In this document: one piece after another, positions 24,891 through 36,914 of the stretch
How positions within the stretch are numbered: the first letter of the stretch is position 1
Layout of the letters: every line of letters starts with the position of its first letter
Assembly (NCBI GenBank): GCA_028023455.1
Contig: JAQFVV010012510.1
Coordinates: 2,275,420-2,339,419, forward strand
DNA from: Epiperipatus broadwayi
Taxonomy: Eukaryota > Onychophora > Udeonychophora > Euonychophora > Peripatidae
Direction of reading: 5' to 3'
Length of the DNA: 64,000 nucleotides
Notes under the pieces: model-generated
Databases searched by the model: none
What the model saw: the letters and a program-made list of their open reading frames with translations, nothing else
Told to the model about the DNA's origin: nothing
Program-made: the position numbers and the translations under genes

Positions 24891-26345
24891 GACATGCAAA
24901 CGCAGACTTTCCATTAATGATAATAAAATAAAATTTAATCTGTATTTTTTCTGTGGCTACATTTCAATTAATAAATATTATTAATAAAATATCATGTTGG
25001 TTTAATACCCCCTCCTCCATTGTCACTTATTAGTACACAAGACCCAAGTTTGAATGTGTTAAATGTCAAGATTTTAGTAGGAAGATCATGACACATTTTT
25101 TAAAAAAAAAAAGTCGATCATATATATATACCAACGTTGGCCACTCCTGATATAAACCAATCACATTAATGTAGTGAAAATAATTTTTTTCTTAACTCAA
25201 TAACTTATAAATATAGAAGTCCCGTGAAAATGATCGCCTATACATGGAATAGTCCAAATGACCATGTTCAATATTGGTACAGCATTTAATTTTTCTTAAT
25301 TCAAATACTTTTGCAAATAAAACATTTTAAATATATGCCATTACTCTCATTTAATAACTATGAAGCTGAACAAGTGATTCAAATTACAAAAATTTGCTTG
25401 AGAAGTTGGCAAGTGAAATCTGAAATATTTTGGAAATATCCATACTCTAATACTATTCATCTATAATAACCATATCAAGAACTCTAAAGAATTACTTATA
25501 AGATGCAGGCTTAAAATAAAGCTAAGTTTATTCATTCCAGTGAGAGAAAATAGTGTTCCAAATAAAGCTCCATATAAATCAAGAGACAAGATCTTGCATA
25601 AATTAAACTATAGAAGAGTCAATTAATTATCAACGACCATTAGAGATAGAGTGAGTAAATATATATGTATTGGAGAAACTCTATAGAGGCATTTGCACTG
25701 AAGATGTAAAACCAGTTGAGAGAAAAACACAGAAAACAGAACACAAATGAGCCAAGAGTTCTTGACACATTGAATCCACTGTCAATAAGCACTAAGGTTC
25801 ATGAAAGCAAATAATTCAGATCCTACAACAAAGCCAACAGAGCCTGAGAAAAGTAAAATCAGATTCACTGATCACTGACAAAAGATCACAAATTCATATA
25901 ACAACAATCAAAGCTACATAGAAGTCCTGACTCAAAAGACATTAGTGACAGAAAGCATAGTGTCCATAATCATGAGGTAGCCTCAAGACACACTTATGAG
26001 AAGACATCAGAGGAGCAATAAGTCACTTATGACAGAAAGAATGAATAACTTAGAACTATAATAATACCAGAAATCGTAATTGACTTAAAGTAATATTGTA
26101 AATATCAAGCCAATTCATAAAAAAGAAGGAATATTAAAAACAACAGTCAATATTATTTGTCACCATATAGTCCAAAACGAATGTTTATTAGGAAATCAAT
26201 TCTGGAGTAGTTCATGCACTTTAATATAAGTTCAGCTCACTATATAATTTGTATCATATATTTTTTCATTCTTAATTATTCTTGTAATGGGATTGTAATT
26301 ACGTATGTGCTAGTCTTATAGAGAAGGCTGTATTTCATATTGATC
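24891..26345. other. no recognisable gene
   Basis: This is AT-rich sequence. Positions 25,500-26,060 are purine-rich and somewhat less AT-rich, possibly part of an unrecognised repeat, with no usable open frame. Confidence 0.5.
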
Positions 26346-27134
26346 TGTCTGCAATACTCTACTGCCAGACCTTGTCTGCAAACGTCACCATTCCCAGATT
26401 AATTTAATGATAGTAATCCACCAGTAATGACTTGATACTATTAGGTTGAGATTAAATGCAATTTAATAATAATAAATATTAGTAATTGCTAACTAAACAT
26501 TATAAATTATACATACATCAATATAAATTACATAGAACCCTACCCATAGGCATTAAAAATATTATTCAAGATCAACACGACCTGCATGAGTCCTAGTTGG
26601 CTGTTCACATGTTCAGAGGCCAGCTCTATACACTTGAAGTCTCTATGCATTTTGGAGACATTCAGTCCATGTGTGCAGATGAAGCTCCAAGAATCAAGTG
26701 TCCTTTTCTTGATCCAATTTGCACTGAGTCCTTTCATTGTTTCATTCCCTAAAGCTGACTGGGTCATATTCCAATCCATCTACTTAGGTGACTTTTCCTT
26801 TCACTGCTCACATGCTGGATCCAAGAATTTAAGCCATTATATATCTGACTTTAATTAATGAGTTATTTTTAGTTTACACTTTATTATCATAAAGGAAATC
26901 TAAATCTGAATTCCTTTAATTGTTTATTATCCCATTTTAATACTGCATTTCTCTCTCATTAATTTAACTGCTTTTACTTTTAGAAAATAATCTTTATTTA
27001 TAAATAACTTTTATTTCCTATTTTAAAAGAATCAGTCTTTTAAAATTCTATAATTCCTTTGTAACTTATTATTTATTTTATTTATAAATTATATCTTTAT
27101 ATGTATGTGCATTTGGGCAATCACATACATATCA
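26346..27134 (-). repeat. 3' LTR of the minus-strand element
   Basis: This direct repeat is colinear with 29,222-30,024. Shared blocks are GACCTTGTCTGC, TTAATTTAATGA, AATAATAATAAAT, AAGCTGA.TGG and CCATTATATATCT. The left end TGTCTGCA is clear, while the right end near ATCA (27,134) is approximate. Confidence 0.75.
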
Positions 27135-27249
27135 TTAGATCCCCAAGTTCAGAGATTAGGTTTTAATCTTTGACCTCACTATATAGTCATTAAGACACTT
27201 GGAGCATTTTGTCTCAACATGCTTTAGCGAATTAGGTTCTGGCTTACTT

Positions 27250-27545
27250 GGTGCATCTCTGGAAATGTACTTGTTTGTAAATCAATATCATTCTTTATTT
27301 TTCTCATGTCTATGTTAATGTCTTGCCACCAGACCCTACTAAGAGTGAGAGCTTTTGCTCTGCCAATGTCCCACTGACTATCATGCAGTCACTTTACTAT
27401 ATGCTGCCTGTTCTTGATTGATATCAGTATACAATCACCTTTCATAATGTAGCCTTTGACTAATGACAGCTGCTTACAGGCATTCCATATTTCCTTGCAG
27501 AGGAAACTGAAGCATTGCTTTGGCCAGCCTTCTCTAATCTGTTTA
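27250..27545 (-). pseudogene. integrase N-terminal region remnant
   Basis: Minus-strand translation reads KGYIMKGDCILISI, then KNRQHIVK, then LHDSQWDIGRAKALTLSRVWWQDI. The LH...W..G...L..V.WW..I pattern is that of the region between RNase H and the integrase zinc finger of gypsy-type elements. One stop lies just before LHDS. The second zinc-binding pair and the catalytic core are not found. Confidence 0.65.
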
Positions 27546-27989
27546 ATAATCTATTGGTAGCTGCTGTCCTCCTCTGTTCAACAAGCTATAATTTTATTTT
27601 GCACTCTTGATTTCAATACATCTTTACACTTAGTTTTTTATGTTTCTGGTTACCATGGACCTTCTTTGACCTGCTTTTGTTAAGTATTGGCTGCTGGAAT
27701 GGTTTTTCCTCTATGAGTATCTCTATTTTACCCACATTTCCTTTGACCCCTCCCCCTGGAAATTTTTTTGTCTTGGGGCTATTAATTTTTTTTTTGTAAT
27801 TGTTATTTTTACTCCCATTCCACTGAACTAGCCTCATTCTAATATGGGGTTGATCAGGGTCTGTACTACATATAGTAGTAGTACAATATTTCTGCCCTTG
27901 TTTTCACATCATATTAGTGCTTCAACTATGACCTTTATTCTAATGGCATTACCATCCACATTTAACATCTTTAAATCAGTTTTTTGTCT

Positions 27990-28420
27990 AATAGGACTTT
28001 TTTGACTCTAGGAAGTAACAGTATACCAATTGGAGACTGATATCAGTGATACACTGCTCCCACCGTCAACCTTCATGCCAATAGGCTAATCACATATTTT
28101 AATTTCGATCATTATTTTATGTTTATCCATTGTTGCCATATTTTTCATTTTAATAAAGTGCTTTTTCCAACTCTCTATTATATGATTACTAATCATTGCT
28201 GGCTATGCTGAACTATTTTTTGCACATAATTTCCATGTGCCCTCCTTTATTGCAGCATTTATAGTGTACATGTCTATAATAATAGTTTCTGGCCTATGAC
28301 CATTTTTCCTACTGCAAAAGCATATAAATGTATTTTTGCTGCTACAAATTTTTTTCTTTACTGTTTGTGACTTTGTTTGCAATTGGGTCAAACATTTTAC
28401 AAACTTCTGTTTGCTTTTCC
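27990..28420 (-). pseudogene. gag zinc knuckle and protease remnant
   Basis: On the minus strand the frame 28,391-28,203 contains CFCSRKNGH, a CCHC-type nucleic-acid-binding knuckle with degenerate spacing. It is followed by EGTWKLCAKN, which resembles a second, broken knuckle. Downstream near 28,060 comes KVDGGSSVSLIS. This fits an aspartic protease active site with Asp-Gly-Gly in place of the usual Asp-Ser/Thr-Gly. Several stops are present. Gag followed by protease in this order supports the minus-strand orientation. Confidence 0.65.
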
Positions 28421-29221
28421 CATTTCAATTGAACTCTGCACATTTTTTAGATTGCTCCAGGACAAATTCATAAGTTGTATTGCATTTTATGATTTCACTG
28501 TAGTCTAAATTAGTGAATTACAGTAATTGTTGACATAAGTTGTCACTGTTTATGCCTCTAAAGAACTGTTCCTGGAAGGCCTCATTTAAAAATAAATCAT
28601 ATATGCAATTTTTGCTAGATTCTGAGTGACCAATTTGAAATCTTTAATATCCTACTACCTACTCTGGTAGCAGTCATGGAAGTGTAACCTGGCAATATGT
28701 TTAGAGTGGAGGGGGTTAAAATAATTAGTCAATTGCTCTTTAAATTGATTATATGAGCTTTCTTTTGGGGTGAAGGATGCAGCAAGCCTTTTCGCAATTT
28801 CAATCACTCCTTTTCCAGTAAACATAAAACTGTCACAATTTTGTATTTAACATCTTTGATTTTATTTATGAAGAGATTTTTTTTTTATGTGTTTGATATA
28901 TAAGGGCAAATTACTCACCTCAGTGATGTTGAACTCACCTATAACTGTTTGCATTGTAACCAGTCTTTATTCACCAATCTAACCTTTTACTTTTGATTCC
29001 TAATTTCAATTGAGTAACTGAGTGCACACTTTGATCTGAGCACAACATGAGGGGTTTCAAACTACTGTAAATTCCTTTGCAGTTTTCAACTTTGAACTGA
29101 CTCTGCAGTTTGCTGACCGACGTTCATATAACTTTCCCTATTTGAACTGTGGGTTATGCCACTGTTACGAGTGCAGACTGCTGAAGTTCATATCAAGACT
29201 GGGTGATTGTACCAATTGAAA

Positions 29222-30024
29222 TGTCTGCATTAGTATACTGTCAGACCTTGTCTGCCAACTTAAACATTACCAGACTAATTTAATGACAGTAATCCCCCAG
29301 TAAGGTTGAGATTAAATGCAATTTAATAATAATAAATCTTAGTAATTGCTAACTAAATGTTATAAATTATATATACATCTATGTACATTACATATATTCA
29401 TATTCATAGGTATATAAAATAATAATCAAGATCAATATGATCTACGTGAGATTTAGCTAACTATTCACACATTCGAAGGCCAGCTCTCTGCACTTGAAGT
29501 CCCTATGCATTTGGGTGATGTTCTGCATGCCCTTATAAGTCTGTGTGCACAGGTGAAGCTCCAAGAATCAAGTGTCCTTTCTTAGTTCAATTTGCACTGA
29601 GTCCTTTCATTATTTCAATCCCTAAAGCTGATTGGCTCATATTCTTGATCATTTGCTCAAGTGATTTTTTCTTTAACTGTTCACATCCTCAATCCAAGAA
29701 TTTAAACCATTATATATCTCTCTTTAATTAATGAATTAATTTTAGCTTACACTTTATTATCATGAAGGAAATCTAAACTTGAATTCCTTTAACTGTTCAT
29801 TATCCTATTTTAATACTGCATTCTTCTCTCATTAATTTAACTGCTTTTACGTTTAGAAAATAATCTTTTTTCTAATCTTATAAAGTTATAAAAAACTTTT
29901 ATTTTCTATTTTAAAAGAATCTGTCTTTTAAAATTCTATAATTGTATTGTAACTTATTATTTATTTCAGTTATAAATTATACCTTTATATGTATATGCAT
30001 TTGAGCATCCACATACACATCTCA
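29222..30024 (-). repeat. 5' LTR of the minus-strand element
   Basis: This is the partner of 26,346-27,134. It begins TGTCTGCA on the plus strand and ends near CATCTCA. On the minus strand an AGATATATAATGG box near 29,715, also present in the other LTR, could serve as a TATA element. Confidence 0.75.
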
Positions 30025-30111
30025 TATTAAAAGCAATATGATCCACGTCTCATCTATTGTAATGAACTAGTTATGTATAGGAATATGATATTACAGCAAT
30101 CACAAAGGCAG

Positions 30112-30537
<426 letters not shown>

Positions 30538-31974
30538 TGGAATATAAATATATGTAAAAGCTATAGAAATTAAAATATAATAGTACTATTTGTGGAGTAG
30601 TAAACTCCAACTGCATATAAATAATTTTAATACATTTGCAAAAGATACCCTTTTGTGTATCAATACTAAATAATTAGACAAAAACAGTCCATCTTTATTT
30701 AACTTTCACACTATTATATGAATAATAAGTCGATCATTAATACTCAAAGTGATGAAACTGCACTAACAGAGATAGTTTTAATATATCAATCAAAGTGATT
30801 CACAGTTTTAGTGGCAGGCCATAAAATTTTAAGCAGGGGTACTTTATTATAGAATCACTGCCAAAAAATAAGCAAGAAAAACAAACAAAGCATTGCAACC
30901 ACACAAACATTTTATTTTCCCATATATCAGTTATTGTTATAATATCTAATGTTTTTTTTTTTTTTTTTTACTAATTGCTACTGGCCAAATAATAATATTT
31001 GGAGTAGATTGACCTTTACTTTTTATTTCAATTTCTTCATGGCAAAGTATATATTTTTTACATATATTCAATACTTATACCCTTTATGATAAATATTTAA
31101 AATAATTATTTTTTTATTTGTTATATTTTTCTGTAATAAATATTTATATGTTAATTTATAGTGATTAATAACAAAAAACAACAATGTTTTATGTTCATCC
31201 TAAATGAAAACCATAAAAATTTATTCACTCTGAAGAAAAACCAGAAAAGATAAAGAAATCATGTTTAAATAACTATTGACACTGTGGCAGGCAGCAGATC
31301 CAATGGCACTAGATATCTGCAAGATATAATCTCAGCAGAAGTTTCTGAAATCCACAGAATATGATGTTTTTGGCTCTGCCATAATTAGCATCTTTGAATA
31401 GGATCTGAAACGTTGCTTAAAATAGTTTTTTTAAATGGTTTAATTAGTTGCATTTGCATAATAATTATGCAAAATATTGAATTATGTTATATTATTGTTA
31501 TTTTTAAGCACACATTTAATAATAATTTTTTTCTGGGGGTGCTGCAATGCCACGGTGCTTATGAACCAGCTGCTATTGCAGTTTCAAATAAAAATTAAGA
31601 TATACATTCTAATAATTTTCATAACCTACAAGTAATTAATGAGCATTAAATGTATAATACTGAGAATATGAAATACTATTTGTGGAGAAGTAAATTTTAA
31701 ATACTTATACCACAATAATAATTCAGATGTTAAATTAGTATTATTATGGCAAAGAATGTTGTTTGCAGGTTTGTCTTTAGACTTAGCATTGATACAAAAG
31801 GATCATTCTTTTCAAGTTTGTTAATGTGACACTTGTAAAATTGACTTGTAAATTACTATTATAGGATGCCATTTGGTGTTTACTTATTCACAAATATTGT
31901 TATATATTTTCAGTATTACATTGTTGAAACAATCATCACTAGCTTATAGATAAATAAAATATAACAAATTAAAT
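30538..31974. other. AT-rich, no gene recognised
   Basis: There are no coding motifs. A T21 run lies at about 30,951-30,970. The phrase TACTATTTGTGGAG occurs twice (near 30,583 and 31,675), hinting at an old duplicated repeat. Confidence 0.5.
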
Positions 31975-32330
31975 ATAATTTGTCCAAACATCAAACACTT
32001 TTTAGCAAAACTCTTTATTTGTCCATTCACAGACACCCACGTTTCGACTGACCTGCAGTCTTCTTCAGAGCAAGTCTATTTTGATCTATCAAAATAGACT
32101 TGCTCTGAAGAAGACTGCAAGTCAATCGAAACGTAAGATGTCTGTGAATTTGCCCATTCATAGACACCCACGTTTCGACTGACCTGCAGTCTTCTTCAGA
32201 GCAAGTCTATTTTGATCAAAATAGACTTGCTCTGAAGAAGACTGCAAGTCAATCGAAACATAAGATGTCTGTGAATGTACAAATAAAGAGTTTTGCTAAA
32301 AAGTGTTTGAAATTTGGACAAATTATATTT
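31975..32330. repeat. nested palindromic foldback with tandem hammerhead-like boxes
   Basis: Outer arms 31,975-32,024 and 32,279-32,330 are reverse complements. Inside, a 60 bp block and its reverse complement alternate twice (A, A', A, A'), so the region is two tandem palindromes inside a larger one. Each A' reads CTGAAGA, A, GACTG, 5-6 nt, CAATC, GAAAC (for example 32,104-32,132). The A arms carry the same boxes on the minus strand with a perfect GACTG/CAGTC stem. This is the order of a hammerhead core with one extra adenosine before stem II. Similar boxes are found in Penelope-like element repeats, from general knowledge. Confidence 0.8.
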
Positions 32331-32823
32331 ATAGGATATTATGGCAAACATAAAGAAAAGTGTGATTTTGGTAATATTTATAACAAATTATATATAAACG
32401 TATAATGCTGATTGTTGTATGACGTGTTGGGGTAAGGTCCACTGATACCAGAAATATAAATTTTAAAAACGGGAAGAAAGACATCTATCATTGGGATTTT
32501 GCATATCTCAAACATGGCACAACAATTGACACTTTAATTCACTGCATTTAAAACTAATAACTCAAACATTATCCTTGTAACAATAATATTGTGCCAAAGT
32601 AATATAAATGCGATAAAATAATTTTTAAATCATAAATAATCAGTGTGATAAAAAAATCTTGTTTAAAACAAAACATATCTTTCTCTATACTCAAAAACTC
32701 TCATTTAAACATGCTGATTATTACAAAAATTATACTTATTATACACCAATTATAGTTTTCACAAAATTCTTTACATCAAAGATTTATTCACTGTGTAAAA
32801 AACTTTTATGAGGAAAAAAAATA
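32331..32823. other. no recognisable feature
   Basis: AT-rich spacer between the foldback and a LINE fragment. No motif was seen. Confidence 0.5.
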
Positions 32824-33650
32824 GTGGCCATTTCATTTAGGCAAATGCAGTACCATAGCAATCTAAATGGATTAGAACTACATTCTATTCATGTATTTAC
32901 AATACAAAAAACTGTTAATCTTTTATCATCCATGACAAGAATAGACCCACATTTAGAAGTCACTCTTAAAATAATATACACAGACAAACCTCCACCATAC
33001 ACAAATATCTGCATACAATCTTAGAACCTATTAACTCATTATCTAACCCTAACATAACTTTCCCACAAGACGAATGCCACTACTGGAATACATATATGTA
33101 CTTCTACTTACAAACACAAATTATAATTTAGACTTACTAATGCTAGGCATTAATAATAAATAGCTAATACATAGATTTAAATATTGGATTTTGATTTTCA
33201 TGAGATATAAGAAAAACATACTTAGCATTGATACTATATGTGAGTTGTGCCACAGATTAGAAGAGAACCAAAAATATTTATTTTTAGAGTGTAGTAGCCT
33301 ACAATATACTCGATCTTATATTACAAAAATTTATCAGAAAAAAAATGTCATTATAAGTTCAATTATAGAGTCTTTTCCAAATGGCTGCTTTTGGAAAAAT
33401 AAGAAGTACAACATTTATACTATATGCATTATGGTGATAAGATGTACTTAAGGGGCACTTATTTTTATAATAGTAATGTAGGAAATTTTAACACTCTTAA
33501 AAACAAATTAGAGACAATAAAACAAAGAGATAAAAAAAATCACCCCATCAGATATTTTCACAGCCATTTGGTCACTCACCCATCAGTACTTTAACCTCTA
33601 CTGAGATGTATTTTCTCTTTCCTATTTTATTGTAAATGTTTTTAATAATA
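32824..33650 (+). mobile_element. L1-like LINE 3' fragment, highly decayed
   Basis: Two short frames match parts of the LINE at 9.96-13.7 kb. NGLELHSIHVFTIQKTVNLL parallels the NGLSLHS..FFLQKATIL segment near 12,640. CELCHRLEENQKYLFLECSS parallels the LCGRESETFEHILNIC knuckle near 13,065. Spacing between the two is shorter than in the 10 kb copy and stops are frequent. It is an old relative of the same LINE group, lacking the endonuclease and reverse transcriptase. Confidence 0.6.
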
Positions 33651-34171
33651 GTATAAATCACTGAACGCTATTGAAAATACTTATTGTAGTATTCTTTGAT
33701 TAGTTTTCTATTATTTTTTTTCTTTTAAACTGAAATATCTGTAAATATATATTTTCTTGAGTAAAGTTCCTTCTAAATCTAAAAATATTTGGAACTCTTA
33801 AAACTTTGTCAAATTTAGATTAAAAAGGATATTTTTTTTTACTTATTATATATATATATAAAATTTTGTGCTTTGTTGACATAAAGACAAGAGAAAAGCT
33901 CAAATTAAAAAAGGAAGTTCTATAGGTAAAGTAATTTAAATTATATTTTGTATTATAATTTTAATATCATGACTTAATACGTATGTAATTTGTTTTGACA
34001 AGAGATTATTAATTAATATTAATTGTTATTTAGTCATAATATAATAGTTTATATGTTTTATTGGTTTCTAAAGTTATCTATTCTGTTATTATTAAAGGCC
34101 ATAAGATATCTAAAGAGTAAATAAGACATTTATTTTATATAGTGAGATGTTTATAATCTGTAATACCAATG
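33651..34171. other. no recognisable feature
   Basis: AT-rich sequence with a TA run near 33,847. No gene was seen. Confidence 0.5.
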
Positions 34172-34656
34172 AGCCAATAAGCTAATGTACATGCGCTTTG
34201 TAGATGTCACTATATAAATGAATACTTCTACTTTTTCAAAGACAAGATAAAGTCTTTGGGAAAAGATAGAATGAATCCATCTAGCTTTTCCACCCAAACA
34301 TATATGTATGGGCAAATCTTAAGTGTTTGAAAATGAGAGGTGAAGTTGTTAATTGATCACTTTAAATTACTTTTTTACTATGTGAATGAATGACGCTTGT
34401 GAAATTTCTAGAATTTACTATACTTCATTCTTATTAAATTAAACATATGTAAACAAGACATTTGATGTAGTAAAAAAGTAATTTAAAGTGATCATTTTCA
34501 AACACTTAAGATTCCCCCATACATATACGTTTGGGTCGAAAAGATAGATGGATTCATTCTATCTTTTCCCAAAGACTTTATCTTGTGTTTGAAAAAGTGG
34601 GAGTATTCATTTATATAGTGACCTCAACAAAGCGCATGTGCATTAGCTTATTGGCT
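34172..34656. mobile_element. large palindromic element (foldback/MITE), ~485 bp
   Basis: The left arm (34,172-34,380) and right arm (about 34,465-34,656) are reverse complements at about 90% identity over roughly 190-200 bp, with an 85 bp AT-rich centre. Both ends read AGCCAATAAGCTAATG going inward. Each arm contains CACTATATAAATGAATAC, so a TATA-like box faces inward from each side. No open frame and no clear target-site duplication were found. A non-autonomous DNA transposon is the simplest explanation. Confidence 0.8.
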
Positions 34657-34889
34657 TAAAGAGTAAATGTAAATGATTATATAGTTTGTAAATATCTCAT
34701 AAGAATTACTTCTTTTGTTTATCAATTTAGGAACGTTAAAGACTGTATGAAGATTTATATAATTAATTTCTTTTCTCGCAATAAAACTGATGTATAAATA
34801 ATATTATTCTTTAGTAAGGTAGAACTTTTAGCAATCTGCTGCATACTCTTTTATTGATAAATGTTACCTTAGGTAAGCATTTTATGCAA

Positions 34890-35270
34890 TAAAAATTTAT
34901 TTTCAAGTGAATTACTTCAATTCAAAAATATACTTGATATTCATGAAAATGATTTGACCATTTCCTACCCAAATTTGAGCATATCATTAAGAATATTAAT
35001 AATACTTCCTGCAACTGTAGCTAGTGGAGAAAGATCATTTTCGAAATTAAAAGTTATAAAAAGATTGGCTGGTGAATTTCTCAAGGATAGATAAGTGTTG
35101 ATAATACTGTATCTAAATTTAGTTCTGTAAAAGCTTGGAAAGTAAATTTATAATTATGAAATAGTAATTTTTTTTCATTGTTATCTTTAATAAAACATTA
35201 AACTGTGTATAAAATCACATAAAATTTGTTTTATTTGGGGGGGGGGGGAGGCAACAAAGGGGACACCAAA
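34890..35270 (+). pseudogene. hAT transposase C-terminal (dimerisation) remnant
   Basis: In the frame beginning near 34,913 the translation contains YPNLSISLRILIILPATVAS, then GERSFSKLKVIKR, then AGEFLKDR before a stop. This is the hAT C-terminal dimerisation domain of the ZMYM1-like group, where the A/G-ERSFS-KLK motif is diagnostic. Downstream a G12 run at about 35,238 and GGCAACAAAGGGGAC may be the 3' end of the element. Its type differs from that of the 24 kb copy. Only the last roughly 60-70 codons survive. Confidence 0.75.
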
Positions 35271-35533
35271 TATTGTTTTGCATAAGAGTGCTTACGACTC
35301 TTTCTCTGACTCTGAGTTAATTCCAATATTAACAATTTTATACTATATAAATGTTAATGATTTCAAACAATATTTGAGATTTATTATTTTAATTATGTCG
35401 TTTAGTGGGAAGTAAAACTGTTTTTTTTTTTTTTTAAAAAAAGTAACTTATTTAGAGAACAAGAGTGCCAATGTGAACCTGTAAATGTCAACAATAAAAT
35501 AAACATAAAAAAAACAAGAAAATATTTTTTTCC

Positions 35534-36412
35534 CTAAAAAAATTCGTTTATTAAATTTATATAGTATATTTTAAAAGGTGAATAAAAAATATATATCAAA
35601 GGTGAGATAAAACTATGAACATATACTGGAAGAACTGCTAACAATATAAAATAATTAAAATAGGTTTCCAGATCACGTGATATTATTTTACTAATTCCCA
35701 TTGGTAAAAAACATAAAATTGTGCTTATTACTATCAAAAATAATGTTTTTGTCAAATTCTTTTTTTTATTTTTTGAAAATTTCTTCTGTGATTTGCGCCA
35801 AAACAAATAAATTTGACTATAGCAATATATATGTAAAACACAAGGTCCTAAAAAGTATATAGAAGAAAGAATTCTGTCAAAAGCTAAAGATTTTAAGTTT
35901 ATGACGTACAAACAAATGAAAGTGTTATAAACTATTGATCCGTTTATATCACACAAAGGGGGTAAATTAGTAATAAAAGCTATGGACCATGACAGGCCTA
36001 TCAGAAGCCTTAAAAATATTTTTCTTCTCAGATCTGTCTCCAGCAACTTGTAGTTTTTAAAATAAAGATATCTTAGTAGCGTCAAATTTGCCAGGGCTAA
36101 CACATTTGCTAATGTAAGACTTACCGTTACATAGGATCTTATTTTCCAAAGAATTCCTAATTTATGTTGAGTATTAATGTTTACTCCTAGTTCAATTAGT
36201 ACGGAAGAGAGGCCTATAACGCATTGGATTAAATCGGAAATTGCAAGATTTACGATGCCAGTAAACAAAATATTTTTTAATTGAGAAAACTTTATAAAGG
36301 CAATAATTGTAAGTATATTTAAAATTGTACCGCACACACAAATAATAATTCCTAGGGTAAAAATATAAGGTATTCCAAGCTGGTGGCAAGTTAGGTTAAC
36401 GGAAATATTCAT
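35534..36412 (-). CDS. seven-transmembrane receptor, rhodopsin-like GPCR family (orphan)
   Basis: A single uninterrupted 292-codon frame encodes seven hydrophobic segments at about residues 16-40, 50-73, 92-116, 134-152, 180-205, 221-243 and 253-277. Class A landmarks are Asn32 in TM1 (GTILNILTI), NLAISD with Asp60 in TM2, CFLP (234-237) in place of CWxP in TM6, and SPLIY (270-274) in place of NPxxY in TM7. The usual DRY at the end of TM3 is LRY (113-115), and the TM3 disulphide cysteine is missing. There is no retinal lysine, so it is not an opsin. Two N-glycosylation sites (Asn2, Asn6) lie at the short N-terminus. The first ATG gives a normal N-terminus. It is intact and intronless among dead transposons, so it could be a real gene, a recent retrocopy, or one exon of a larger gene. 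The ligand is unknown. Confidence 0.8.
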   Translation of the reverse strand: MNISVNLTCHQLGIPYIFTLGIIICVCGTILNILTIIAFIKFSQLKNILFTGIVNLAISDLIQCVIGLSSVLIELGVNINTQHKLGILWKIRSYVTVSLTLANVLALANLTLLRYLYFKNYKLLETDLRRKIFLRLLIGLSWSIAFITNLPPLCDINGSIVYNTFICLYVINLKSLAFDRILSSIYFLGPCVLHIYCYSQIYLFWRKSQKKFSKNKKKNLTKTLFLIVISTILCFLPMGISKIISRDLETYFNYFILLAVLPVYVHSFISPLIYIFYSPFKIYYINLINEFF

Positions 36413-36666
36413 TTTGCTTTCTTAATAAAGTTTACTTTCGGTTGTAAAACTTTTATTAAGAATAAGAATTTTAGAAGACAGGAAATTTTCTCAAAAGGAA
36501 AGTTTATTTCTGGAATAAAAAAAAACCTTTCCGATACAAAGAAAAATGTGAGAATAACAGTTAAGACAATTCAGTACAATCAAAACTTTGTTTTACTTAT
36601 TATTTTAATAACTTTAGGCCATTTATGGAAAAATATACTTACAAACACACACACATATATAGTCAT

Positions 36667-36881
36667 GAATAATATTTCTATAGTGTAATTTTTATTACAC
36701 TACTCTCGAGCAAGGTAGAGATCAGTTTCTATCCGCTTTTAACATTTTGTAAAGGATATAATCATAAAAATATGACGAAAGACATACATACATATCTCTA
36801 CAAAGTGTTAAAAGCAGATAGAAATCATCCCTAGTTGCGTGAGCGTGGTGTAGTGAAAATTACACTACAGAAATATTATTC
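36667..36881. repeat. foldback (MITE-like) element
   Basis: The left arm from GAATAATATTTCT (36,667) and the right arm ending AAATATTATTC (36,881) are imperfect reverse complements of about 85-95 bp. They share AGTGTAATTTT and TTTCTAT.(C/T)GCTTTTAACA. The loop is about 40 bp. It lies about 250 bp upstream of the receptor start, so it could overlap the receptor promoter region. Confidence 0.75.
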
Positions 36882-36914
36882 ATTAAGTGAATAATCTCTA
36901 ATCTAAAGAAACTC

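Larger units (their letters stand above)
26346..30024 (-). mobile_element. LTR retrotransposon with deleted pol, minus strand
   Basis: Two direct repeats of about 0.8 kb (26,346-27,134 and 29,222-30,024) flank 2.1 kb with gag, protease and integrase remnants on the minus strand. Both repeats begin TGTCTGCA and share long blocks such as GGTTGAGATTAAATGCAATT and CCAATTTGCACTGAGTCC-like text. From the minus strand the order is gag knuckle, protease, then a jump to the integrase N-terminus. Reverse transcriptase, RNase H and the integrase core are missing, so this is a deletion derivative. The LTRs differ at perhaps 10-15% by eye, so the insertion is not recent. No certain target-site duplication was found. 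Confidence 0.8.

Noticed and set aside
26540-26858. Open frames on both strands, with a similar one at 29,543-29,731
   Set aside because: They lie inside the two LTRs of the minus-strand element; the similarity between them reflects the LTR duplication, not a gene family.
31240-31275. CTGAAGAAAAACCAGAAAAG as a hammerhead
   Set aside because: No stem II can form between the two boxes.
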